A DNA stretch of 64,000 nt. It comes from Poriferisodalis sp965203655. Its GTDB lineage: Bacteria; Actinomycetota; Acidimicrobiia; Acidimicrobiales; Poriferisodalaceae. The stretch is from assembly GCF_965203655.1 (NCBI RefSeq), contig NZ_CBDBDD010000009.1, forward strand, positions 992,001 through 1,056,000, read 5' to 3'. Within the stretch, counting starts at the first letter, position 1. Each line of letters starts with the position of its first letter. Below, one piece after another: positions 1 through 6,987 of the stretch. The translations under genes were made by a program, and so were the position numbers. Under the pieces are notes generated by a model that had not been told where the DNA came from, made no database searches, and saw only the letters and a list, made by a program, of their open reading frames with translations.

Positions 1-2
1 AG

Positions 3-689
3 ATTGCCAACGGGAGCGGATTCGCGTGCGGCCTGCTTGCTGACGGCACGCTGCGCTGCGGCGGTTTCAACGGCTACCGGCAGTCCGAGCCGCCATCGGG
101 CACCTACACCCGCGTCGTCGCTAGCAGCGGATATGCGTGTGCACTGACTCCGGCCAGCAATGTGGTGTGCTGGGGCGATAACGAGTGGGGCCAGTCCGAA
201 GCGCCCCCCGGCACCTACACCCATATCAGCGCCGGTGTGTCGCATGCGTGTGCGCTGACTCCGGCCAGCAATGTGGTGTGCTGGGGCGATAACGAGTGGG
301 GCCAGTCCGAAGCGCCCCCCGGCACCTACACCCATATCAGCGCTGGCGCCGGATTCACGTGCGCGCTCACTACCAGGGATGCTGCGCTGTGCTGGGGCGA
401 TAACGAGTGGGGCCAGTCCGAAGCGCCCCCCGGCACCTACACCCATATCAGCGCCGGTGTGTCGCATGCGTGTGCGCTGACTCCGGCCAGCAATGTGGTG
501 TGCTGGGGCGATAACGAGTGGGGCCAGTCCGAAGCGCCCCCCGGCACCTACATCGACATAGCCGCTGGCTATCGGCACACTTGCGCGCTCACCGTTAACC
601 GCAAGCTCGACTGCTGGGGAACCATGCACGACGACGAGGACATGCCGTTCAACTACGAGCCCGCAGGCTTCGAGCGTCTCTATCGATGA
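3..689 (+). CDS. RCC1-repeat protein, 5' end outside window
   Basis: The frame is open from the first bases of the window to the TGA at 687-689, so the start lies upstream. It is built of 37-residue RCC1-like units of the form CWGDNEWGQSEAPPGTY followed by a short strand and a Cys-Ala-Leu, each predicted to be one blade of a beta-propeller. Two Cys per unit (C-A-L and C-W-G) suggest an exported, disulfide-rich protein. The next gene downstream is a paralogue with a lipoprotein signal, so this one is probably also a surface lipoprotein. No enzymatic motif is visible; such propellers usually bind proteins. Both this gene and the next end in a Tyr-Arg-stop. Function unknown beyond the fold. Confidence 0.8.
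   Translation: MANGSGFACGLLADGTLRCGGFNGYRQSEPPSGTYTRVVASSGYACALTPASNVVCWGDNEWGQSEAPPGTYTHISAGVSHACALTPASNVVCWGDNEWGQSEAPPGTYTHISAGAGFTCALTTRDAALCWGDNEWGQSEAPPGTYTHISAGVSHACALTPASNVVCWGDNEWGQSEAPPGTYIDIAAGYRHTCALTVNRKLDCWGTMHDDEDMPFNYEPAGFERLYR
144..587 (+). repeat. four 111-nt tandem repeats inside the RCC1 gene
   Basis: Units begin at about 144, 255, 366 and 477, each exactly 111 nt (37 codons). The first, second and fourth are almost identical at DNA level; the third differs in the opening stretch (Thr-Arg-Asp-Ala-Ala in place of Pro-Ala-Ser-Asn-Val). Near-identity of synonymous sites points to recent duplication or gene conversion rather than old repeat divergence. Confidence 0.9.
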
Positions 690-972
690 GATACATGCGA
701 GATGCACGATCATCGGCGGGCGGCCAGTCACTATCACCGCCACTGTCACGCACACCTACGACGGCACCGAGAGAACCTGCTCGGCTGTCGGGGCTGACTC
801 TCATGTCCAGATCACGCCGACGGACAGCTCTTCCGCGGTGGACGGGCATCAGGTCAGGCTGGCGGCGGGTCAGACCACCCGCGTCCGGCTGGTCGTCACT
901 GTTGTCAAGCGCGAACTGCCCAGCGCGCCGGTCAACCAGATCATCTACACCATCGACCTGACACGCCCGTGA
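690..972 (+). pseudogene. detached C-terminal beta-sandwich tail of the RCC1 protein
   Basis: Right after the RCC1 stop, a different frame (codons in register with 721) reads GGRPVTITATVTHTYDG, then TERTCSAVG and continues to ..YTIDLTRP-stop at 970-972. It has no start of its own, but matches the tail of the remnant gene at 2046-2306 (GGRPVTVTS..YNDTERTY). It looks like a C-terminal Thr/Val-rich beta-sandwich domain that was once joined to the propeller and is now out of frame. Its TGA overlaps the GTG of the next gene. Alternatively it could be made by frameshifting; no slippery site is evident. Confidence 0.55.
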
Positions 973-2012
973 ACGCCACAACCCGCCCCACCATCGGGCG
1001 CGTCGTGCTGGCGTGCTGCGCCGCCGCGCTCGCGGCGGCAGCGTGTGGGACAGATGATGAACCGGTCGGGGCTTGGGGCGAACCCATCGTGACCGCTGTC
1101 GCCGACCAAGCGGAACTCTCGCCGCCGCTCGGTGCCTATGCGCACTTCGTCAGCCGCGATGAACTCGCACGCCACCGTTTCATCAGGATCTCCACAGGCT
1201 TGGCGTCGGTATGCGGATTGAGCGTCAACGGCGCGGTGATGTGCGCTGGCCAAATCAGCTGGTATGACCAGCGACCGATCTTCGACAGCGACACGGCATG
1301 GATTGGCGGACAATTTGTGGATGTCGACATCGGAGACCGCACGGTGTGCGGGTTACTGGTGGACCGGACGTTGCGCTGCGGCGGTAACAATGACGACCGC
1401 CAAGCAGAGCCGCCCAGTGGCACCTACGCCCAGATCTCCGTTGCCGCTGATCATGCGTGTGCACTGACCTTGAGCAGTGCCATCGAGTGCTGGGGAGAGA
1501 ACCACAACGGGCAGTCCGAACCGCCCGAGGGCGTGTACACCGACATCGCGATCAATGAAGCGTTCGGCTGCGCGCTCGGTGCCGAGGGCGCCATCGTCTG
1601 CTGGGGCTACAACGACGACGGGCAAGCAAATGCGCCAGCCGGTACTTACTCTGATGTCGGTGTCGGGACTTTTCACTCCTGCGCGGTGACGACCAGCGGC
1701 ACCGTTTCCTGTTGGGGGAACGACGAGTTCGGCCAACTCAGTGCACCCTCGGGCAAATACGTTCAGCTCGCCACTTCGAGCTTCCACAGCTGTGCTCTGA
1801 ATGCGGATGCCTCGATCGCCTGCTGGGGTTTCAATGAGTCTGGCGAAAGCGAGGCGCCAGCAGGCGCGTACACGCAGATCTCGCTGGGCGGCGACAATTG
1901 TGCGCTCTGTGTCGACGGGCGCATTGCGTGCTGGGGCAATCGGCCGCCCGAATCGCTCGACGACATGCCCGCATACCGCGAGCCTGAGTGGCCGCAGCCG
2001 GATTACCGATGA
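969..2012 (+). CDS. RCC1-repeat lipoprotein
   Basis: A 347-residue protein starting at GTG 969, which overlaps the previous TGA as GTGA. Residues 1-26 are a lipoprotein signal: Arg-rich start, hydrophobic Leu/Ala core, and a lipobox ending A-A-A-C at Cys26, so it should be lipid-anchored outside the membrane. The rest holds about seven RCC1-like blades (for example CWGENHNGQSEPPEGVY, CWGYNDDGQANAPAGTY), more diverged from each other than in the neighbouring copy. It ends with Asp-Tyr-Arg-stop like the upstream gene. It is probably a paralogue from a tandem duplication. No catalytic residues are recognisable; a binding or adhesion role is inferred from the fold only. Confidence 0.85.
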   Translation: MNATTRPTIGRVVLACCAAALAAAACGTDDEPVGAWGEPIVTAVADQAELSPPLGAYAHFVSRDELARHRFIRISTGLASVCGLSVNGAVMCAGQISWYDQRPIFDSDTAWIGGQFVDVDIGDRTVCGLLVDRTLRCGGNNDDRQAEPPSGTYAQISVAADHACALTLSSAIECWGENHNGQSEPPEGVYTDIAINEAFGCALGAEGAIVCWGYNDDGQANAPAGTYSDVGVGTFHSCAVTTSGTVSCWGNDEFGQLSAPSGKYVQLATSSFHSCALNADASIACWGFNESGESEAPAGAYTQISLGGDNCALCVDGRIACWGNRPPESLDDMPAYREPEWPQPDYR

Positions 2013-2045
2013 GCCGAGTCGTCGTCTCACCGATGTGACACGTCC

Positions 2046-2306
2046 GTGAACGCCGCAGCGTCCGCGCAGGCCGGTGTCGGCAGCGGTCATGTGACGTGCT
2101 GGGGGCGCGACGACCTCGGTCAGATCACCCCGCCAGACAGCCGCCCTGCGCTCGCCGGCCACCAGGTTGACCTCACCGGCGGGCGACCGGTCACCGTCAC
2201 CTCCACCCACCCCTACAACGACACTGAGCGCACCTACCCCGTGATCGTGCCGCGGCCTGACGCCGCTCTGAGCGAACTCAGCGTTCGCGCTGGCCGGAGG
2301 CCGTGA
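2046..2306 (+). pseudogene. remnant third RCC1 gene copy
   Basis: An 86-codon frame begins at GTG 2046 in the same GTGA junction context as the gene at 969 (..ACRP-stop overlapping Val/Met-Asn-Ala). It has no signal peptide; it holds a single RCC1 blade (TCWGRDDLGQITPP) joined in frame to the tail segment GGRPVTVTS..TERTYPVIV. The middle of the gene (signal and most blades) appears deleted. It shows that the propeller and tail once formed a single protein. Probably not functional. Confidence 0.55.
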
Positions 2307-2351
2307 GTTCAGATGTCCGACATCGTCCTTTGCGGCAGAGGGTGCTCGCCG

Positions 2352-2357
2352 TAGTGT
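2352..2357 (+). promoter_or_regulatory. -10 element TAGTGT, leaderless start for cadI
   Basis: TAnnnT hexamer ending 6 nt before ATG 2364; no Shine-Dalgarno in between. One of sixteen such arrangements in the window. Confidence 0.45.
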
Positions 2358-2363
2358 GAGCCC

Positions 2364-2807
2364 ATGAGGTTGCAGCTGGCACTCAACGTGGACGACATCG
2401 ACGATGCGGTCGACTTCTACTCGCGGCTCTTCGGCGCCGAGCCTGCCAAGCGGCGCGAGGGCTATGCCAATTTCGCTATCGACGAGCCGCCTCTCAAGCT
2501 GGTGCTGTTCGAGTCGTCCGGCGACGGGGGCACCATCAACCATCTCGGGGTCGAGACCGAGTCCGCCAGCGAGGTGGAGCAGGCTCATGCCCGCATGGTC
2601 GAGGCCGGCCTCACCGCCTCCACCATCGACGAGACGATGTGCTGCTACGCCGAGAAGGTGGAGACCTGGGCCACCGATCCGCACGGCATCGACTGGGAGT
2701 GGTACGTGAAGCAGGGTGACGTCGAAGTGATGAACAACGTGGTGCTGTCACGACGCGGTGACGGCGTCGAACGGCCCAGCGACACTGAAGACGCCTGCTG
2801 CGCGTAG
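2364..2807 (+). CDS. cadI: ArsI/CadI-family vicinal-oxygen-chelate protein
   Basis: A 147-residue VOC-fold protein. The opening RLQLALNVDDIDDAVDFYSRLFG, the segment GYANFAIDEPPLKLVL and the Cys pair in TMCCYAEKVETW followed by DPHGIDWEWY are hallmarks of the ArsI/CadI family, which handles arsenicals or is induced by cadmium. The residue at the first metal position is Gln, as in mycobacterial CadI, rather than the His of ArsI C-As lyases, so CadI-like is the better label. The C-terminus carries an extra Cys-Cys-Ala. It is a single gene facing tesB convergently, with 15 nt between stops. Biochemical role of CadI is poorly known, so function is only a family statement. Confidence 0.8.
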   Translation: MRLQLALNVDDIDDAVDFYSRLFGAEPAKRREGYANFAIDEPPLKLVLFESSGDGGTINHLGVETESASEVEQAHARMVEAGLTASTIDETMCCYAEKVETWATDPHGIDWEWYVKQGDVEVMNNVVLSRRGDGVERPSDTEDACCA

Positions 2808-2822
2808 CGGCGCCCGCAGTCG

Positions 2823-3650
2823 CTATTTCTGAGGTCGGCGCTCGCGCAGCAGCACTTCCTGGGCGATCGTTGCGACGTGGCTGCCGTCGGGAGCGAACAG
2901 GTTGCCCACGGTCATGCCGCGAGCGCTCGTGAGACCGTGGCAGTCGAACTGGTACAGGTGCCACTCATCGGCGCGCATAGGGCGGTGAAACCACATTGCG
3001 TGATCCAGTGACGCGCCCATGAACGACTCCTGGTACTGCTCGCGCGGCACTTGCAGCGGGTGCAGCGAGCGGGCGGCGTTGAACTGGATGGCATCGGAGG
3101 TGAACGCCAGCCCGCAGATATGCAGCCGGGGGTCATCGTCGATGGGACCGATGATGCGCACCCAGCCCATCGACTGGCCCGCCCCCGGATGGCTCGGCAG
3201 CGGGCGGCGCTCCATGATCCACGGCCAACGCTCCTCGTCGATGTTGCGACAGTCCTGCGGGTCGGGGGCGAGGGGGATGCGTGCCGTCTGCACCTCGGCG
3301 TCCTGCTCGGCCACATGGAACGAGCACGACAGGTTCAAGATGGCGCCGCCGCTCTGGCGGGCCACGACGGCCCGGGTGCAGAACGAGCGGCCGTTGCGCA
3401 GGCGGTCCACCTCGTAGCGGACCGGCTCGTCGAGGGTGCCGCCGCGGATGAAGTAGGCGTGCACCGAGTGCGGCACGAACGCCTCGTCGACGGTCTGGAA
3501 CGCCGCCCACAGGCCCTGGGCAATGACCTGCCCGCCGTAGATCCGGCCCCACATGTACTCGGGGCTGACGCCGACGTAGGTATCGGGGCCGTGCTGCTCG
3601 AGGAACATGACCTCGCCGTACGTGGTCGGCGCCGAGATGCCGCTGGTCAC
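2823..3650 (-). CDS. tesB: acyl-CoA thioesterase II
   Basis: A 275-residue double-hotdog thioesterase (275-290 is normal for TesB) that hydrolyses fatty acyl-CoA. Signatures: IYGGQVIAQGLWAA near the N-terminus, HSVHAYFIRGG, VRYEVDRLRNGRSFCTR, and the C-terminal half with SLDHAMWFHRP and the active-site Asp region. The start is taken as GTG 3650 (Val-Thr-Ser-Gly-Ile), since longer reading to 3716 would run through the preceding stop and the palindromic repeat. The AAGGGA just upstream, which could serve as ribosome site, and the GTG itself are both part of that repeat. It follows the acyl-CoA dehydrogenase gene on the same strand, so co-expression is likely. Confidence 0.85.
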   Translation of the reverse strand: MTSGISAPTTYGEVMFLEQHGPDTYVGVSPEYMWGRIYGGQVIAQGLWAAFQTVDEAFVPHSVHAYFIRGGTLDEPVRYEVDRLRNGRSFCTRAVVARQSGGAILNLSCSFHVAEQDAEVQTARIPLAPDPQDCRNIDEERWPWIMERRPLPSHPGAGQSMGWVRIIGPIDDDPRLHICGLAFTSDAIQFNAARSLHPLQVPREQYQESFMGASLDHAMWFHRPMRADEWHLYQFDCHGLTSARGMTVGNLFAPDGSHVATIAQEVLLRERRPQK

Positions 3651-3716
3651 AGCAATCCCTTGCGGGAATCGCGCTGGCTCACAGCATTCCCTTTCGGGAA
3701 TCGCGCCAAGGCACAT
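3648..3716 (-). repeat. palindromic tandem repeat, locus A (2 units of 32 nt)
   Basis: Two 32-nt units, each CACAG + palindrome + GCGC-containing spacer on the plus strand, followed by CACAT. Read on the minus strand, the hairpins are TTCCC-GAAA-GGGAA and TCCC-GCAA-GGGA, both closed by GNRA tetraloops. The first unit encodes the last residues (RDSRKGML-stop) of the dehydrogenase; the second supplies the ribosome-site-like AAGGGA and the GTG start of tesB. Related repeats occur near 18.9 kb and 46.6 kb. Confidence 0.75.
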
Positions 3717-4926
3717 CGCGGTCGAGGCGGGGTTCGCCGGGGAGGCCCAGCACTCGCTCGCCCAGGATGTTGCGCTGGATCTCGTCGGTGCCGCCCCGTA
3801 TCGACATCGACGGTGCCGTCACCGTCTCGATGTGGCCGTGACCGTTTTCGAGCATGCCTGCGGCTCCCGCGGCGCGATTCGCCAGGTAGGCGCGCCGCTT
3901 GTACGACGACACCGTCCTCAGCTTTGCACCGCTGCCTGCCGGTCCTGGACTGCCGCCCGACCGCGCCTCGTCCGCCGCCCGCTGGGCGGTCCAGCGCGAT
4001 GCCATGTCTGCGGCGTAGATCGACATGGCCTCGTCGCGTCTCACCTTGTCGTCGAGTGCCCCGAGCGCGGCCAGATCGGTGATCCATGTGGGAACGCGGG
4101 CGCCACGCTTCGCACCGTCGCCCCCGCCACGGCTGCCGGCCCCGGCCCGCTCATGGGAGAGGATCGTCATGGCAACCCGCCAGCCCTCGCCCACATCGCC
4201 AACCCGCCAGGCGTCGGGAACGACAGCGCCGTCCACGAACACCTCGCTGAAGTGGGCATCGTTGTTCATCTGCCGCAATGGCCGCACGTCGACGCCGGGT
4301 GCGCCCATGGCGATCACGAACATCGTGAGTCCCTTGTGCTTGGGCTGGTCCGGATCGGTGCGAGCCAGGCAGATGGCCCACTCAGACCACATCGCCCGAC
4401 TGGTCCAGGTCTTCTGGCCGCCGAGCCGCCACACCTCGCCGTCCTGCACTGCGCTCAAGGCCACGTTGGCGAGGTCCGAGCCGGCCTCGGGCTCGGAGAA
4501 CATCTGGCACCAGATCTCGGCGCCCGATGCGATCGGCCGCAGCCAGCGGTCCTGCTGCTCGGCGGTTCCGTGCGCCAGCAGGGCCGGGCCCACCATGCCG
4601 AGCCCGATGGCGAACGGGTAGAGGTCGGGCACCACGTACTCGCGCAGCACCGAGCCGATGAGCTGGTTCTCGGCCACTGAGGCATCGCGGCCGCCATGGG
4701 TGGCGGGCCAGGTCGGCACATGCCAGCCGCCGTCTACGGTCGCCGCAAGGTAGGCCCGGCCGTCGTCGAGGTCGTCGCTTCCCGCTCCCATCGACGTCAG
4801 GCGCGTCTGGTCAGTGCGACGTTCGAGCAGCCCGTCCAGCGCCGCCCGGATGTTGTTTGCGGTGAGCTTCGTTGCGGCGCCGTCGGTGCCGACCGTCGCT
4901 GCTGGCGTCTCCGATGAAGTTGGCAT
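3679..4926 (-). CDS. acyl-CoA dehydrogenase family protein
   Basis: A 415-residue flavoprotein of the acyl-CoA dehydrogenase family. Visible are the FAD/substrate loop WCQMFSEPEAGSDLANV, the beta-domain GQKTWTSRAMWSEWAICLART, and the C-terminal GGTDEIQRNILGERVLGLP. It should introduce an alpha,beta double bond into an acyl-CoA and pass electrons to ETF. ATG 4926 is chosen; a GTG lies directly before it. The last ten residues (PWRDSRKGML) come from the palindromic repeat and are likely not part of the ancestral protein. Downstream is tesB, upstream an enoyl-CoA hydratase, so it belongs to a beta-oxidation-type block. Substrate is unknown. Confidence 0.85.
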   Translation of the reverse strand: MPTSSETPAATVGTDGAATKLTANNIRAALDGLLERRTDQTRLTSMGAGSDDLDDGRAYLAATVDGGWHVPTWPATHGGRDASVAENQLIGSVLREYVVPDLYPFAIGLGMVGPALLAHGTAEQQDRWLRPIASGAEIWCQMFSEPEAGSDLANVALSAVQDGEVWRLGGQKTWTSRAMWSEWAICLARTDPDQPKHKGLTMFVIAMGAPGVDVRPLRQMNNDAHFSEVFVDGAVVPDAWRVGDVGEGWRVAMTILSHERAGAGSRGGGDGAKRGARVPTWITDLAALGALDDKVRRDEAMSIYAADMASRWTAQRAADEARSGGSPGPAGSGAKLRTVSSYKRRAYLANRAAGAAGMLENGHGHIETVTAPSMSIRGGTDEIQRNILGERVLGLPGEPRLDRDVPWRDSRKGML

Positions 4927-5002
4927 CACGTGTCTGCGCTGGAAGCCGTCCGTGCCGAGAGTGCCGCGTCCAGCGTGCGTGCGGCGGCAGCGAGGTTTGG
5001 CA

Positions 5003-5827
5003 TCAGCTTCGGGTGAAGTTGGGCGTCCGGCGCTCGTTCATGGCATTGACACCCTCGCGCCAGTCGTTGGTGGTGCGCAGGCGATCCTGCTCGGCCTTCT
5101 CGTTGTCGGTGGCCACCTTGATGGCATCGGCCAGGTGGCCGCGCATGGTGTAGCGGATCGACTCGACAGCCAGCGGCGCCGAGCCGGCGATCTCGCAGGC
5201 GAAGTCGTAGGCGACCTGGCGCAGGTCGTCGAGCGGCACCAGCTTGTCGGCCAGCCCGATGTCGACGGCTTCGTCGCCCTTGACGCGCCGGCCGGTGTAG
5301 AGCAAGTCCAAAGCCTGCTGGTTGCCGACCAGCCGGGGGAGCGTCACGGTCAGCCCGAAGCCGTGGTGGAAGCCGAGCCGGGCGAAGTTGGCCGTGAAGC
5401 GGGCCTCGGGGGCCGCGATGCGGAAGTCCGGGAAGCAGGCCACGCCCAAGCCGCCGCCGACCGCCGCTCCCTGGATGGCCCCGACCACCGGCTTGCGCTT
5501 GGAGAACAGGTCGAAGGCTGCGTCGTAGAGGTGGCGTGGGCTGCCGTCGGAGTTGGTGGCGGTGATCTCGCCGCCTCGCCGCCCGTCGGAGCCGAACTGG
5601 GCGCCGGCGCAGAAGTTCTTGCCCTCCGAGCACAGCACGCTGGCCCGGCAGCCGTCCTCTTCGTCGAGGTCGCCGAACGCGGCGACGAGCCCGTCGATGA
5701 GCTCCAGATCGAAGAAGTTGTTCGGTGGCCGGTGAATCTCCACGACCGCCACGTGGTCATCGCTCAGCTTGACCGAGACATCCCCGTACTCGCCGAATTC
5801 GTCAAAGGTGCTCTCATCCATGCGCAT
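5003..5827 (-). CDS. enoyl-CoA hydratase/isomerase family protein
   Basis: A 274-residue crotonase-fold protein. The oxyanion-hole segments are present: CSEGKNFCAGAQF and GAIQGAAVGGGLGVACFPDFRIAAPEARF. In the second, the usual catalytic Glu positions are partly occupied (PEARFTANFARLG), so hydratase versus isomerase cannot be settled. The ATG at 5827 fits a leaderless start: TACGCT ends 6 nt before it; ATG 5821 is possible but less well placed. It lies between acyl-CoA dehydrogenase genes, which supports a role in acyl-CoA breakdown. Confidence 0.85.
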   Translation of the reverse strand: MRMDESTFDEFGEYGDVSVKLSDDHVAVVEIHRPPNNFFDLELIDGLVAAFGDLDEEDGCRASVLCSEGKNFCAGAQFGSDGRRGGEITATNSDGSPRHLYDAAFDLFSKRKPVVGAIQGAAVGGGLGVACFPDFRIAAPEARFTANFARLGFHHGFGLTVTLPRLVGNQQALDLLYTGRRVKGDEAVDIGLADKLVPLDDLRQVAYDFACEIAGSAPLAVESIRYTMRGHLADAIKVATDNEKAEQDRLRTTNDWREGVNAMNERRTPNFTRS

Positions 5828-5833
5828 GCGGCG

Positions 5834-5839
5834 AGCGTA
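5834..5839 (-). promoter_or_regulatory. -10 element TACGCT, leaderless start for enoyl-CoA hydratase
   Basis: Minus-strand TAnnnT hexamer with a 6-nt spacer to ATG 5827. Confidence 0.4.
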
Positions 5840-5865
5840 GATGCGCCGCCCCCGCAGCGCTCCAC

Positions 5866-6987
5866 TCAGGCCAAGGCGGCGGTGCCGCTGGTGATGAGGG
5901 GGTAGAGGCCGTCGGCGCCGATGCCGGTGGCCATGTCGCCGAGCACGGCCGACCAGTGGGCATCAGAGCCGTATTCCTTGCGCCAGCTCCACAGCCGGCG
6001 GCTGAAGTGGTGCAGCGGGTATTCCTGGGTCATGCCCATGGCGCCGTGTGCCTGGTGGCAGGCCTTGGTGGCCCGGGCCGCCGCCTGGTTGGCGATGAGT
6101 TTGGCGGCGGCGATCTCGAACGGCGCATCGCCCCGTGTGGCTTCGCGGGCCGCGACCTCGGCGGCCATGCGTACCAGCGCCGCATCCTGCGCGGCCCAGA
6201 CCAGGTGCTGCTGGACCGCCTGGAAGCGCGCCACCGGACGGCCGAACTGGACCCGCTCGTTGGTGTAGCTGACGGTGAGCTGGCACATCTTCTCGATCGC
6301 GCCGGCCATCAGCGCGACGCGCGACAGCGCGCCGCGCTGCGCCAGGGTTCCGGCGTCGACGCCGTCGGGCGTCGGTGCCGCTCGTCCGGTCGCGCCATCG
6401 AAGCTGACAGTGTCGCGGGGTTCACCGGCCATGTTCGGCAGCGGTGTGATCTTGCACTGCGAGGTCGGTACGGACACCACGGTCGTGCGCCCGCCGCATT
6501 CGCAGACGCACACGATCGCCGTGGCGCTGCGCGCCCACGGCACTCGGTGGGCTTCGCCGCTCAGCACGGCGGTGCCGTCGCCGTTGAGGCTCACCGAGCA
6601 CGCACCGTCACCCGACCAGCCGCCGCCGGCTGCGCGGGGCGGGATGACCGTGACCAGACCATCGGGGCGCTCGAGGCCGGCTTCGGCGAGCAGCCAGCCG
6701 CCGAGGATGCCGTTCTCGGCAGCCGGGATCGGTGCTGAGTGGTAGCCGACCAGGCGCAGCACCTCGATGGCCTCAGCCAGCGTGCCGCCCGATCCGCCAG
6801 CGTTCTCGGGGACTGCGATCAAGTCGAAGCCGGTCTCGCAGAACGCGTCCCAGATGTCGGGTGCCCCGCCACTGTCCTCGGCGGCCTGCACCGCTTCGTG
6901 GGTGCACAGCTCGCCAAACAGCCGGTCGGCCGTCTCGGTGATCAGCTCGTCGACCACGACCGGCTCGGGAGCGGTAGTGACGGTCAT
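5866..6987 (-). CDS. acyl-CoA dehydrogenase family protein (short, likely beta subunit)
   Basis: A 373-residue acyl-CoA dehydrogenase homologue starting at ATG 6987, whose ATGA overlaps the stop of the next acyl-CoA dehydrogenase. Recognisable parts are FDLIAVPENAGGSGGTLAEAIEVL, the C-terminal helices YTNERVQFGRPVARFQAVQ and AHGAMGMTQEYPLHHFSRRLW. The central beta-domain is divergent and lacks the usual T-x-x-W-x-S loop. In actinobacteria, overlapping pairs of this kind commonly form heterotetramers in which only one subunit is fully catalytic; this copy could be the divergent partner. That pairing is inference from gene order and length. Confidence 0.8.
   Translation of the reverse strand: MTVTTAPEPVVVDELITETADRLFGELCTHEAVQAAEDSGGAPDIWDAFCETGFDLIAVPENAGGSGGTLAEAIEVLRLVGYHSAPIPAAENGILGGWLLAEAGLERPDGLVTVIPPRAAGGGWSGDGACSVSLNGDGTAVLSGEAHRVPWARSATAIVCVCECGGRTTVVSVPTSQCKITPLPNMAGEPRDTVSFDGATGRAAPTPDGVDAGTLAQRGALSRVALMAGAIEKMCQLTVSYTNERVQFGRPVARFQAVQQHLVWAAQDAALVRMAAEVAAREATRGDAPFEIAAAKLIANQAAARATKACHQAHGAMGMTQEYPLHHFSRRLWSWRKEYGSDAHWSAVLGDMATGIGADGLYPLITSGTAALA

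Noticed and set aside
690..961. ATGA-coupled frame from 686 (MRYMRDARSS..) as a gene
   Set aside because: The translation is Arg/Ser/Pro-rich without homology; the matching tail sequence is in a different frame (721 register).
3051..4680. Long plus-strand open frames opposite tesB and the acyl-CoA dehydrogenase
   Set aside because: Typical GC-rich antisense frames: low-complexity Arg/Pro/Ala translation, no domain, no start context; the minus strand has clear enzymes.
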